DNA of 64,000 bases from GCA-020345945 sp964596985 (GTDB lineage: Archaea; Thermoproteota; Bathyarchaeia; RBG-16-48-13; GCA-020345945), in NCBI GenBank assembly GCA_964596985.1, contig CAZQWG010000010.1, positions 1 to 64,000 of the forward strand. The letters are read 5' to 3'. The notes under the pieces were generated by a model. It saw nothing but the letters and a program-made list of their open reading frames with translations, did not search any database and was not told the DNA's origin. The translations under genes and the position numbers were made by a program. Of this stretch, positions 31,863-41,245 are shown in pieces. The first letter of the stretch is position 1. Each line of letters starts with the position of its first letter.

Positions 31863-33113
31863 ATGGGAAACAGTATTAGAAACGAAGAACGGTTGGTTGC
31901 AAAATTCGGGGGGTCTAGCTTAGCCTCCCCGGAGAAGATTCATAGGGCTGTCCTCTCAGTGGTCGAAGAACATCGACGGGGAAGCCAGATTGCGATAGTT
32001 GTCTCGGCAATGGGTAAAACGACCGATAACCTGCTGAATCTCGCTAAAGTAGCTTCCGACGGGTCAATATCAGGGCGAGATCAAGACAGTATATTATCTA
32101 TAGGCGAACGATTGAGTGCAAAGGTCTTTGCTGCGTCCCTTAGATCCCAAGGGATTCAAACCTGCGTTCTCGACCCTGCTGAAGATGCCTGGCCTATTCT
32201 TACCGATGAGTCGTTCACCAATGCTAGCCTTCTACTTAATGACAGTCTCCACCTGATCCAGGAGAATGTTCTTCCGTTGGTCGAGAAAGGCGTGGTTCCA
32301 ATAGTGCCCGGTTTTATCGGGAAGTCCAAGAACGGTGCTTTAACGACGCTGGGTCGCGGAGGAAGCGATATCACAGCTTTCCTGTTGGCGCGGGGACTGG
32401 AGGCAAAAAAGGTGCTATTGGTCTCGGATGTTGACGGTATTCTTTCAGCCGATCCAAAGCTGATCGAAAGACCGGAGAAGGTAGACAGGATCTCAGTAGT
32501 TCGTTTGGCTGGATTGAGTGACTCCGGAACCAAGTTCATTCACTCGAAGGCGTTAAGATACAAGCAAGAAGACATAGATGTCTACTTGGTCAACAGTTCA
32601 CGCGGCGATCTGAGAGCCAACGGCACTCTAATACACGGTTCTCTCCCAAATCTTGAAGTAGTGCTCGAGGAAGAAGAGCCCGTATTATCCATCACATTCG
32701 TCGGAGAGCAGATCACAGCTCATCCTGAGACAATCCTTGAGATCTTGAGAGAGATCGGGTCTAGTGGGGTCAGGATCTGTGGGATGTCTGGCAACCATAA
32801 CTCAATCATTCTCTATCTCTCGTCCATGACAAAACTCGATGTGCTCAACGTTCTTCACAACATTGTCAAGTCTCATCCTGAGACAATCGCCATGGCAGTG
32901 AGGAAGAATCTAGCTTTCCTTCAGATTCGCGGTCTTGGGCTGGAGGAAACGCCAGGGATAATCGAAAGGATCTCTGTACCCCTCAGAGAGGAGGGAATCA
33001 ACATATTCGGAATCTTGACCGTGACCTCAAGTGTTGACCTCTTCGTCGATTGGGACGATCGAGAGCGGGCGATTAAGCTAATAGATTCGGATCTTCTGGA
33101 GGATAAAAACTAG
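31863..33113 (+). CDS. Aspartate kinase
   Basis: 416 residues, ATG with GGAGG about 10 bases upstream. KFGGSS at 14-19, the LGRGGSDITAFLLA substrate segment and two C-terminal ACT domains (from ~270) define the family. It makes aspartyl phosphate, first step to aspartate semialdehyde, which in archaea also feeds 3-dehydroquinate through ADH synthase; this explains its place at the head of the aromatic cluster. Probably regulated both by its ACT domains and by the upstream leader. Confidence 0.93.
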   Translation: MGNSIRNEERLVAKFGGSSLASPEKIHRAVLSVVEEHRRGSQIAIVVSAMGKTTDNLLNLAKVASDGSISGRDQDSILSIGERLSAKVFAASLRSQGIQTCVLDPAEDAWPILTDESFTNASLLLNDSLHLIQENVLPLVEKGVVPIVPGFIGKSKNGALTTLGRGGSDITAFLLARGLEAKKVLLVSDVDGILSADPKLIERPEKVDRISVVRLAGLSDSGTKFIHSKALRYKQEDIDVYLVNSSRGDLRANGTLIHGSLPNLEVVLEEEEPVLSITFVGEQITAHPETILEILREIGSSGVRICGMSGNHNSIILYLSSMTKLDVLNVLHNIVKSHPETIAMAVRKNLAFLQIRGLGLEETPGIIERISVPLREEGINIFGILTVTSSVDLFVDWDDRERAIKLIDSDLLEDKN

Positions 33114-33135
33114 AAGGCTCGAAATGAGTGACGAG

Positions 33136-33143
33136 TATAAATA
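33136..33143 (+). promoter_or_regulatory. Internal promoter before ADH synthase
   Basis: TATAAATA in an A/T-rich 80-bp gap after the aspartate kinase stop; start of transcription expected near 33165. It would allow the aromatic genes to be expressed separately from aspartate kinase. Confidence 0.55.
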
Positions 33144-33196
33144 TAGATGAGCTATAGAAACTTACACGGTATGGAAATGTTAGGATAGTGAGATGG

Positions 33197-33985
33197 ATGG
33201 CAGACTCTGGAAAGGAGAAGAGAATGAGGCGCGTCTTTCGAGGAGACGGAAAGACGGTAATAGTCCCGATGGATCACGGAGTTACCTTGGGCCCAGTGAA
33301 GGGTCTTGTAGATATGCAGGAAACTGTCAACAAGATAATCGACGGCGGGGTTGACGCAATGGTTCTTCACAAGGGCATCGCGTCAAGAGTGGAAACAGGT
33401 ACAACCGGACTCATAGTTCATTTGAGCGCTGGTACAGATAAGGGTCCAGATCCAAACCGAAAAGTCTTGGTGTGCTCTGTCGAGGAGGCTCTAAAGATAG
33501 GCGCCGACGCTGTCTCCGTTCACATTAACCTAGGGGCTCAAACCGAATCCGAGATGTTGTCCGATTTAGGTATGGTTGCCGATGTTTGTGATGACATCGG
33601 TGTTCCGCTCTTAGCAATGATGTACCCGAGAGGGCCAAGTATCACAGATAGCCATGACCCTGATCTAGTAGGACACGCCGCCAGGCTTGGCGTCGAATTG
33701 GGGGCTGACATCATAAAGACGAACTACACGGGGAACCAGGAGAGCTTTGAGAAGATAGTGAAGAGCTGCTCGGCCCCTGTCATAATCGCTGGCGGTCCAA
33801 GGACAGATACTATGAACGATTTCCTGAAGATGATCGCGGACTCGATAAAAGCTGGTGCCGCAGGGGTATCGATCGGAAGAAACGTCTTCCAAAATGAGAA
33901 TCCAACCTTAATGGTGAGAGCACTCTCATCGATAGTTCACTTGAACGCGACCGTCACCCAAGCCCTACAGATCCTCGGTGGATAA
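33197..33985 (+). CDS. 2-amino-3,7-dideoxy-D-threo-hept-6-ulosonate (ADH) synthase
   Basis: 262 residues from ATG at 33197 (a GTG three codons earlier is possible). Class I aldolase barrel of the FBP aldolase/DeoC type with VIVPMDHGVTLGP, IIKTNYTGN (Schiff-base Lys) and VIIAGGPRTDT, as in MJ0400. Joins aspartate semialdehyde with 6-deoxy-5-ketofructose 1-phosphate in the archaeal route to dehydroquinate. Next gene is its pathway partner, 3 bp downstream. Confidence 0.9.
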   Translation: MADSGKEKRMRRVFRGDGKTVIVPMDHGVTLGPVKGLVDMQETVNKIIDGGVDAMVLHKGIASRVETGTTGLIVHLSAGTDKGPDPNRKVLVCSVEEALKIGADAVSVHINLGAQTESEMLSDLGMVADVCDDIGVPLLAMMYPRGPSITDSHDPDLVGHAARLGVELGADIIKTNYTGNQESFEKIVKSCSAPVIIAGGPRTDTMNDFLKMIADSIKAGAAGVSIGRNVFQNENPTLMVRALSSIVHLNATVTQALQILGG

Positions 33986-33988
33986 GAT

Positions 33989-35080
33989 ATGCGGGAACTC
34001 TGGGTTGACCTTTCCGACTCTCAGATCGCCGAACTTGAAGGAGAGTTCCATCTAAAGTGCGTAGATCTATCTGACGTGATCGTGGTTTCCCCCGATCAGA
34101 TCGAGGCTGCAAGATCCAGCGGAGCAAGAAGAGTTGCCGCGACAGAGACTGCCGACATAGTCCTTGTCCCAGTATCCGACGCGGAGAGAATCATAGAATT
34201 GAAGAAGTTGGGACTGACAGTCGGGGCAAGTATTGCCATCCAATCAAAAGAGGACCTGAACAAGATCCAGCCAGATTCAGGATTCGACTATCTCATCGTA
34301 GACTGCCCAAACTGGAGAATTATTCCCACCGAGAACCTGATCGCGCTTAGCGCGGAGAAATGGAAGCTTATAGTCAGGATTGAGAACCCGAACGAAGCCA
34401 GATCTCTACTCGAGACCCTAGAACTCGGTGCTGACGGTGTCCTCATCAATACAAGGAATGCTGAGGACCTGGAGTCCCTCTCAGAGACCGTTCGAACGGT
34501 CGCGACAAGAAAAGAGGAAATCGAGAGTTCTTCCCGGCTAGCATTGGCTACGGCGAAGGTAGTGGGGACTAGAGAGGTTGGGATCGGTGCACGAGTCTGC
34601 GTAGATACCTGCAGTCTCATGAGGAAAGGTGAGGGAATGCTGGTCGGGTCTCAGTCGTCAGGTCTCTTTCTAATCCAGGCTGAAGTGGAAGAAAACCCTC
34701 ATGTTACCCCACGCCCGTTCAGGGTGAACGCCGGTCCAGTATCCAGCTACGTAGCGGTTTCACCTGAGAAAACCCAGTATCTCTGCGAGCTCAAAGGAGG
34801 AGACGAATTGATGACAGTTGACCGGGAAGGTCGGACAAGAAAGGTGATCGTGGGCAGAATAAAAGTAGAAATGCGCCCATTTACCCTGGTCGTCTGCGAG
34901 TACAAAGGCAGCACGCTCAAGAGTATTGTCCAGAACGCTGAGACTGTAAGATACGTCACAAAGGACGGGTCAAAAGCCGTCCCAGACATAAGAAAAGACG
35001 ACGAACTCGTTGTGTGGGTCAGCGAGGGAGGTAGACACTTCGGCGCCCTAGTCGGAAAGGAGACCGTGCTAGAATACTAA
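33989..35080 (+). CDS. 3-Dehydroquinate synthase II (archaeal type)
   Basis: 363 residues, ATG start. Full-length member of the MJ1249 family (RELWVDL start, AKVVGTREVGIGARVCVDTC centre; motif shown as VGIGARVCVDTC), which oxidatively deaminates and cyclises ADH to 3-dehydroquinate using NAD. Directly follows ADH synthase. Confidence 0.92.
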   Translation: MRELWVDLSDSQIAELEGEFHLKCVDLSDVIVVSPDQIEAARSSGARRVAATETADIVLVPVSDAERIIELKKLGLTVGASIAIQSKEDLNKIQPDSGFDYLIVDCPNWRIIPTENLIALSAEKWKLIVRIENPNEARSLLETLELGADGVLINTRNAEDLESLSETVRTVATRKEEIESSSRLALATAKVVGTREVGIGARVCVDTCSLMRKGEGMLVGSQSSGLFLIQAEVEENPHVTPRPFRVNAGPVSSYVAVSPEKTQYLCELKGGDELMTVDREGRTRKVIVGRIKVEMRPFTLVVCEYKGSTLKSIVQNAETVRYVTKDGSKAVPDIRKDDELVVWVSEGGRHFGALVGKETVLEY

Positions 35081-35172
35081 TATTTAGCTGTATTCGACTT
35101 TCAGACTATTCTTGAATCCTCAAGATCTTCCGACACCATACTAGCAATAGGCCCTTTGACGGTGAAACTGTC

Positions 35173-36039
35173 TTGATCATCTCTTCCAAGACGAAACTCT
35201 GTGGAATCATCGGAGACCCAGTCGAGCATTCTCTGAGTCCTGCGATGCACAACTCCGCTTTCCGCGAACTTGAATTAGCTTATGTCTATCTTGCTTTCCA
35301 TGTCCCGAAGAAGGCACTCAAATCTGCCCTGCTTGGCGCGGCTGGACTTGGGATAGTGGGCGTCAACGTCACAATACCTCACAAAGTGAGGGTAATGAAG
35401 TTCTTGGATCACATCGATGAAACTGCCATGCAAATCGGGGCGGTAAACACTGTGGTAAACCGTGAGGGATGCCTCTCTGGATTCAACACTGATGGCATAG
35501 GCGCATTGAGAGCCCTAGAAGCGAATGGGGTTTCGGTCAAGGGAAAGAGAATTGCCATATTGGGGGCTGGGGGGGCTTCGAAGGCTGTTGCCTTCAAGCT
35601 CTCAGAATCTGCGAGGGAAATAATACTACTGAACAGAACAAAGTCAAAGGCTCTTTCCCTTGCGAGATCGCTTAGGAAGATCAGAGGAATCGAGGTGGAT
35701 GCAAGAAATCTGAGCGAAGAGGACTTGAAGCGTACCCTTAGCGATGTAGACATCTTGGTCAATACCACTTCAGTCGGAATGCTTCCTCGTATCGATGTTA
35801 GTCTTGTTGAGGAAGACCTATTACCCCGCGATTTGACGGTTTTCGATATCGTCTATAATCCAGTTCAGACTCGACTATTACGTGATGCCGCTAGACGAGG
35901 CTGTAAAACCGTAAGTGGTGTGGACATGTTGGTATACCAAGGGGCTGCCTCCTTTGAACTGTGGACAGGGGAGAACGCACCAATCGAAGTCATGCGTACG
36001 ACAGTGCTAAATGCTTTGAGAACGGGGTCGGGATCATGA
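35173..36039 (+). CDS. aroE: Shikimate dehydrogenase
   Basis: 288 residues, TTG start. Shikimate-binding EHSLSPAMHN, catalytic VNVTIPHK, NTDGIGA and the nucleotide-binding ILGAGGASKAV are all present, so it is a complete AroE. It is not fused to a dehydratase, and no separate aroD lies in the cluster. Its TGA overlaps the shikimate kinase ATG. Confidence 0.93.
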   Translation: MIISSKTKLCGIIGDPVEHSLSPAMHNSAFRELELAYVYLAFHVPKKALKSALLGAAGLGIVGVNVTIPHKVRVMKFLDHIDETAMQIGAVNTVVNREGCLSGFNTDGIGALRALEANGVSVKGKRIAILGAGGASKAVAFKLSESAREIILLNRTKSKALSLARSLRKIRGIEVDARNLSEEDLKRTLSDVDILVNTTSVGMLPRIDVSLVEEDLLPRDLTVFDIVYNPVQTRLLRDAARRGCKTVSGVDMLVYQGAASFELWTGENAPIEVMRTTVLNALRTGSGS

Positions 36040-36914
36040 AGGCAAAGTCGACAGTTCACGGAGCCGCTACTATTGTGAACGCCATCGCCACGGGGTTCGG
36101 AGCTGCCTTTGGAGTAGATCTCTGGACGAAGGCGAACGTAGAGCTAACAGATGATCCGGGGAATCTTGGGATATCTATCCTGGGCGCCCCCGAAGAAGAC
36201 ACTGCTCTAGTTGAACAGTGCTTCCGAGTGGTTTTACAGAAGTTCCAACTCTCCAACCGTTTTGGTGCCAATATCGAGACCGAATCGAATATTCCGATAG
36301 CCTGTGGTCTTAAGAGTAGCAGTGTAGCCGCAAACGCAGTAGTACTCGCTACCTTGGGTGCGTTAGGTAAGAGCGATCTGGACCAGATAGAGGTCGTGAA
36401 GCTAGGAGTTACGGCAGCTCGAATAGCTGGAGTGACTGTCACTGGTGCCTTTGATGATGCCTGCGCCTCATACTTTGGAGGCATAGTGGCAACCGACAAC
36501 ACCCAACTCAAGATCGTCAAGAGATTCTCCTTTGATCGGCCGTATTCGGTTCTCATCCATGTCCCATCAAGGAAACACTATACCAAGGATGTAGATGTAG
36601 CTCGAACCAGACTCCTATCCCCGCAGATCAAACTCGCCTTTAAGGAGGCTGCCGAAGGGAGGTATTGGAGAGCGATGGTTCTAAATGGTCTACTCTACTC
36701 TTCGATCTTCGGTTATGATCCTTCCATCGCACTGGATGCTCTAGCCTCCGGAGCGGTCTCTGCTGGGCTGAGCGGGAAAGGTCCCTCTGTAGTTGCCGTT
36801 ACTCCCGAGGAGAACATCGATGGAATAAGGGAATCTTGGAATGCATATGAAGGACAGATCTTGCAGACGACGACAAGCGAAGAAACGGCGGAGATAAAGG
36901 TGCTCACGGAATGA
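36036..36914 (+). CDS. Shikimate kinase (archaeal GHMP type)
   Basis: 292 residues from ATG at 36036 (ATGA overlap with aroE). ATP-binding IPIACGLKSSSVAANA and the third GHMP motif SAGLSGKGPSVVAV identify the archaeal shikimate kinase, unrelated to bacterial AroK. Phosphorylates shikimate at O3. Coupled to aroE and aroA by overlaps. Confidence 0.92.
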   Translation: MKAKSTVHGAATIVNAIATGFGAAFGVDLWTKANVELTDDPGNLGISILGAPEEDTALVEQCFRVVLQKFQLSNRFGANIETESNIPIACGLKSSSVAANAVVLATLGALGKSDLDQIEVVKLGVTAARIAGVTVTGAFDDACASYFGGIVATDNTQLKIVKRFSFDRPYSVLIHVPSRKHYTKDVDVARTRLLSPQIKLAFKEAAEGRYWRAMVLNGLLYSSIFGYDPSIALDALASGAVSAGLSGKGPSVVAVTPEENIDGIRESWNAYEGQILQTTTSEETAEIKVLTE

Positions 36915-38203
36915 GCAAGGTGACTGTTTCTGGACCACAGATTCTGAGAGGAGTTGTATCTACACCGCCGTCCAAGAGTGAGACAATCCGAGAGATAATA
37001 GCTTCCACGCTATCAAAAGGTGTGTCGAAGATAACCGATCCTCTGTTGTCTGATGACACCCGGGCGGCTCTTCACTGCTGTCAAGCATTAGGGACCAAAA
37101 TAGTTGAGGGCGCAGGATTCTGGGAGATTCGAAGCGACGGCAGGATTCGGGCTCCTTGGACGCCTTTGGACTGTGTCGAATCTGCATCGACTCTAAGGTT
37201 CTTAATGGCGGTCAGCTCGTTGTCCGCTGGTCCCGTTGTCTTGACAGGTAACCCCCCTCTTCTGGAGAGACCCGTGGGAATACTGGCATCATGCCTGAGA
37301 AAACTCGGAGTAGACTGTTTCACTGAGAAGGGCGACAATTTTCCCCCCGTCCTCGTTATGGGAGGGGGACTCAAAGGTGGAGAAACAGATCTTCGAGGAG
37401 ATGAGAGCTCCCAATATGTCTCTGCTTTACTATTTGCATCTCCTAAGGCGAGAGAAACAGTCAGAGTCCGATTGTCCACTCCGCTTGAGTCAGCCCCATA
37501 TGTAGACATGACGCTTCGAACATTGAGGAAGCGTGGAATCTGTATCGATACATCAGATAAGATGGATGATTATGTGATTCGCGGGGGGCAAGCCTATAAG
37601 GCCCTAGACGTTGAGGTTTCTGGCGACTACTCTTCTGCAGCGTTCCTCTTGGCTGCAGCAGTGATAACAGACTCGAAGATCAGGATCGACAACCTGATAC
37701 AAGGTTCGGGGCAAGCCGACGAGAAGATAATTCAAATTCTCGAGGATATGGGTGTTGGTATCAATATCGAATCGGATTCCGTGTCGATTGCAAGCGTACC
37801 TGAAAGATTGTCTTCAATCGATATTGATGTTCGAGATTGCCCTGATTTAGTTCCTCCTCTATCGGTTCTGGCTAGTCTTGCAGAAGGAACCAGCAGAATC
37901 CGAGGGACAAGAAGGTTGAGGCTCAAGGAGTCTGACAGAGCATCGGCACTGCAGTCCGAACTCTCAAAGATGGGCGTAGAGATCAAGGCAAAGGATAATC
38001 AACTTATCATCGAAGGAACTCACTCGTTGAGAGGAGCTATCATCGACTCTCATGGAGACCATAGAATAGCAATGGCAGGCGTTATCGCGGCTCTAGCTGC
38101 AGAAGGCCTCTCGAGAATACTTGGCACCCAATACATAAGTAAGTCATACCCAAATTTCCTTCGAGATCTCGGAACCCTTGGAGCGAACCTAGATGTCAGA
38201 TAA
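36911..38203 (+). CDS. aroA: 3-Phosphoshikimate 1-carboxyvinyltransferase (EPSP synthase)
   Basis: 430 residues, ATGA overlap with the kinase. PSKSETIREI (phosphoshikimate Lys/Ser), ESASTLRF in place of the usual NAGTT-like loop, LKESDRASAL and DHRIAMAG are in order. Standard length. Sixth pathway step. The ESAST loop is an archaeal variant. Confidence 0.93.
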   Translation: MSKVTVSGPQILRGVVSTPPSKSETIREIIASTLSKGVSKITDPLLSDDTRAALHCCQALGTKIVEGAGFWEIRSDGRIRAPWTPLDCVESASTLRFLMAVSSLSAGPVVLTGNPPLLERPVGILASCLRKLGVDCFTEKGDNFPPVLVMGGGLKGGETDLRGDESSQYVSALLFASPKARETVRVRLSTPLESAPYVDMTLRTLRKRGICIDTSDKMDDYVIRGGQAYKALDVEVSGDYSSAAFLLAAAVITDSKIRIDNLIQGSGQADEKIIQILEDMGVGINIESDSVSIASVPERLSSIDIDVRDCPDLVPPLSVLASLAEGTSRIRGTRRLRLKESDRASALQSELSKMGVEIKAKDNQLIIEGTHSLRGAIIDSHGDHRIAMAGVIAALAAEGLSRILGTQYISKSYPNFLRDLGTLGANLDVR

Positions 38204-39290
38204 CTCGTTTGGAAAAGTCTTCAAGATCACAGTGTTCGGGGAGAGCCACGGACCTTTGGTAGGTGTCGTCTTGGATGGATGCCCTGCAGGTCTGGCGATA
38301 GAAGTTGGGATGATACAGAAGGAGTTAGACAAACGTCGACCAGGTCTAGACGAGACGTCGTCATCTCGGAGAGAGATTGATAAAATCGAAATTGCCTCTG
38401 GGATCTTCAAAGGTAGGACGACCGGCGCCCCAATATGTATGATAATCCAGAATAAAGATGTCGACTCACGCCCATATGAGGTGATCAAGAACAAGCCTAG
38501 ACCAGGTCACGCCGATTTTCCAGCTCACGCAAAGTACGGAGGCTACAGAGACTACCGCGGGGGAGGAAGGTTCTCCGGAAGAATAACCGCCCCAATCGTA
38601 GCCGCTGGGGCTATTGCAAGAAGTCTCCTAGACCTATGGGAGATCGAAGTGATGGCACATACTGTTGAAATAGGCAGCATAGGCCTGGAGAAACCCCCCA
38701 CAATCGAAGAGATCCGACGCGAGAGATACTCTAACCCGATTCGGTGCGCCATCCCCTCCATTGCAGCTCGAATGAGGAACACCATCCTTCAAGCCAAAAA
38801 GGATAGAGATAGCGTTGGCGGTGTAATCGAATGTATTGCGATAAACGTACCCGTAGGGATAGGTTCACCTATCTTCGACAATCTCGACAGCGACATCGCA
38901 AAACTCCTCTTCAGTATACCCGCTGTGAAGGGAGTTGAGTTCGGAGCAGGTTTCCGCGCATCCCAGCTGAAAGGATCGGAGAACAACGATCAGTACTACA
39001 TAGAGGAGGGCGTAATCAAGACGAAGACAAACAACTCGGGGGGAATCTTGGGAGGGCTGTCCAATGGGATGCCAATCGTTGTAAGGGCAGCTTTCAAGCC
39101 TACTTCCTCCATCGGGTTACCTCAGAAGACTGTTGATATCGAGAAGATGAAGGAGGTCTCTCTGACCCTCTCAGGGCGACACGATCCTTGCATTGTGCCC
39201 CGGGCTATCCCTGTCGTCGAGGCTGCGGTCTCCCTCTGTCTTGCGGATCACATGATCTACAGTGGAGTGATTCCGGAGGTTCTACATTAA
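38193..39290 (+). CDS. aroC: Chorismate synthase
   Basis: 365 residues, overlaps aroA by 11 bp. GESHGPLVGVVLDGCPAG at the N-terminus and RPGHADF / GGRFSGRIT plus GRHDPCIVPRA near the C-terminus are the three family signatures. Needs reduced flavin; makes chorismate from EPSP. Confidence 0.95.
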   Translation: MSDNSFGKVFKITVFGESHGPLVGVVLDGCPAGLAIEVGMIQKELDKRRPGLDETSSSRREIDKIEIASGIFKGRTTGAPICMIIQNKDVDSRPYEVIKNKPRPGHADFPAHAKYGGYRDYRGGGRFSGRITAPIVAAGAIARSLLDLWEIEVMAHTVEIGSIGLEKPPTIEEIRRERYSNPIRCAIPSIAARMRNTILQAKKDRDSVGGVIECIAINVPVGIGSPIFDNLDSDIAKLLFSIPAVKGVEFGAGFRASQLKGSENNDQYYIEEGVIKTKTNNSGGILGGLSNGMPIVVRAAFKPTSSIGLPQKTVDIEKMKEVSLTLSGRHDPCIVPRAIPVVEAAVSLCLADHMIYSGVIPEVLH

Positions 39291-40394
39291 ATGAGTCCCG
39301 ACCTGAAGAAACTGCGTGATAGGATCGATGCGACGGACAAGAAGATAATCCGCCTCATAATGGAAAGGATGGGGATTGTAGAAGAGATCTCAAAGATAAA
39401 GAAGCAAAAGGGTCTGCCTACATTCGACGTGAAACGAGAAGAAGAGCTCTATCAAAGAATCAGCGGAGAAGCGGAGAATCTGGGTCTTAACGGATCGGAT
39501 ACTGTGGCGATCTTCCGGGAGATCCTCTCCATGAGCAGGAAAATCCAAGGGGAAGAAAGAATTGTGGCTTTCTTTGGGCCGAGAGGAACCTTCACAGAGG
39601 AAGCCGCGAGAACGATATTCCCCGAAGCTGGAACTCGGTTCATTGCTTGTTCAAGCATATTCGATACCTTCAGGACCGTTTCATCAGGCAGTGCATCGTA
39701 CGGTGTGGTGCCTGTTGAAAACAGCACTGAGGGTTCAGTAAATACTACTCTCGACCTATTGGTGAGCTCTGAGCTGATGATATGGGCTGAGATAGAGCTC
39801 TCTATCTCTCATAACCTTATAATTCGGTCAGGCGCAAGCCTGAACGATGTCGAGGTTATCCTCTCCCATTCCCAAGCTCTCGCTCAATGCCGCCGCTATC
39901 TGGAAGAACATTTCCCAGGAATTGAATTGAGAGAGGCAAGCAGCACCGGAAGCGCCGTCAAACAGTTGAAGGAGCTAGACAAGGCTGCCGCGGTAGGACC
40001 CTCCTTGGCTGCCGAGATCTACGGTATGGAGGTTGCCGTTGAGGCGATCCAAGACAACTCTCGAAACCATACGCGGTTCTTCGTCCTCTCGAAGAATGAC
40101 CAGGATCCGACCGGACAAGATAAGACCTCGATCATCTTCTCCGTGAAGCATGTCCCGGGAGCTTTATACTCCATCCTGAAAGTGTTTGCAGAAAAAAACC
40201 TGAATTTAACTAAAATAGAGTCGCGTCCCACTAAACAGAAGCAGTGGGAGTATATATTCTTCATAGACTTCGAAGGGCACAAGACCTCGAAAGTCGTGGC
40301 AGAAGCGCTTGAAGCGCTGAGAGAAAACACCCTGTTCCTGAAGATCCTGGGTTCATATCCGAGATGGCTGGACCAAGGAAGTGAACCATATTGA
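39291..40394 (+). CDS. pheA: Chorismate mutase / prephenate dehydratase
   Basis: 367 residues, start immediately after aroC. Residues 1-85 are an AroQ chorismate mutase (LRDRIDATDKKIIRLIMERM); 95-270 the dehydratase with FFGPRGTFTEEAA and the catalytic TRF in NHTRFFVL; 285-355 an ACT domain (PGALYSILKVFAEKNLNLTKIESRP-type Phe site; ESRP visible). Bifunctional Phe branch enzyme with feedback control by Phe expected. Confidence 0.95.
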   Translation: MSPDLKKLRDRIDATDKKIIRLIMERMGIVEEISKIKKQKGLPTFDVKREEELYQRISGEAENLGLNGSDTVAIFREILSMSRKIQGEERIVAFFGPRGTFTEEAARTIFPEAGTRFIACSSIFDTFRTVSSGSASYGVVPVENSTEGSVNTTLDLLVSSELMIWAEIELSISHNLIIRSGASLNDVEVILSHSQALAQCRRYLEEHFPGIELREASSTGSAVKQLKELDKAAAVGPSLAAEIYGMEVAVEAIQDNSRNHTRFFVLSKNDQDPTGQDKTSIIFSVKHVPGALYSILKVFAEKNLNLTKIESRPTKQKQWEYIFFIDFEGHKTSKVVAEALEALRENTLFLKILGSYPRWLDQGSEPY

Positions 40395-41245
40395 TGAATG
40401 CCCCAAGTCCGGAGGAGACCTGTCCTGCCGGTGAGAATCCGCCAAGAATAACCATAGTGGGAGGAGCAGGAAGAATGGGGTCTTGGATTGCACGTTTCCT
40501 GAAAGAAAATGGAATGACCGTCGTCCTTTGCGACAAACGTGAGAAAGCAGCTAGGGAAACTGCTGAAGAGTTAGGGGTAACTTGGAAACCGATCGATGCT
40601 GCATGCGAGAATTCGGATGTAGTAGTCGTCAGTGTGCCGATGAGTAGTGTGATCCAGGTATGCCGTGAAGTGGGTAAACGGATGAAAAGCGGTTCAATGC
40701 TTGTCGAAATCTCTTCGGTGAAATCTGGGATCTCCGACGTCCTATCAAAGACTCTCCCAGAACACATTGGCTACGTGAGCCTACATCCTCTATTCGGACC
40801 CAATGCACCAACCCTCAAGGGACGGAATGTTGTGGCAGTGAAGACCCGAGACGATGAACATACTCGAAGGGTTGTTGCCTTCCTTCGGGACAACGGAGCT
40901 GAAGTCGTCGTTATTAATGTGAAAGAACACGATCACGCGATGGCATTCTTCCAGGTCCTACATCATTTCCTGATGCTTTCATTTGCAAGGACGATTGATG
41001 CCTTTATGCCCGATCATCTCGTGAAGAGAGAACTAGTTACCCAATCATTGGAGACGACTATAAAGTCGGGAGCTGCCATGTTTAGAAACCTGCCCACCAT
41101 CATCGAGATTCAGGAGACCAACCCCTTCTCTGTGGAGATTCGTAGAAGGTTCGCAATTGAAGTCCAGAGGATGATGGAAGAAGATCCTGAAATACTCGAT
41201 CAACAACTCAAGAAAGCTGCAGAGAAGATCTCAACTCTGCTCTGA
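40394..41245 (+). CDS. tyrA: Prephenate dehydrogenase
   Basis: 283 residues from ATG at 40394, overlapping the pheA stop (a TTG one codon earlier is possible). NAD-binding IVGGAGRMGSWIARFLK, then SVKS and HPLFGP, as in archaeal TyrA. Makes 4-hydroxyphenylpyruvate for tyrosine. Last gene of the cluster; convergent with glyS (15-bp overlap). Confidence 0.92.
   Translation: MNAPSPEETCPAGENPPRITIVGGAGRMGSWIARFLKENGMTVVLCDKREKAARETAEELGVTWKPIDAACENSDVVVVSVPMSSVIQVCREVGKRMKSGSMLVEISSVKSGISDVLSKTLPEHIGYVSLHPLFGPNAPTLKGRNVVAVKTRDDEHTRRVVAFLRDNGAEVVVINVKEHDHAMAFFQVLHHFLMLSFARTIDAFMPDHLVKRELVTQSLETTIKSGAAMFRNLPTIIEIQETNPFSVEIRRRFAIEVQRMMEEDPEILDQQLKKAAEKISTLL

Noticed and set aside
31711..31923. A 70-codon plus-strand frame overlapping the leader and the start of aspartate kinase
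   Set aside because: It runs through the kinase gene out of frame and has no family signal; the 31716 frame has the better ribosome-binding spacing and a meaningful composition.
35081..35172. Possible remnant of aroD between DHQ synthase and aroE
   Set aside because: Translated in all frames, no dehydratase motif is visible; too short to support a pseudogene.
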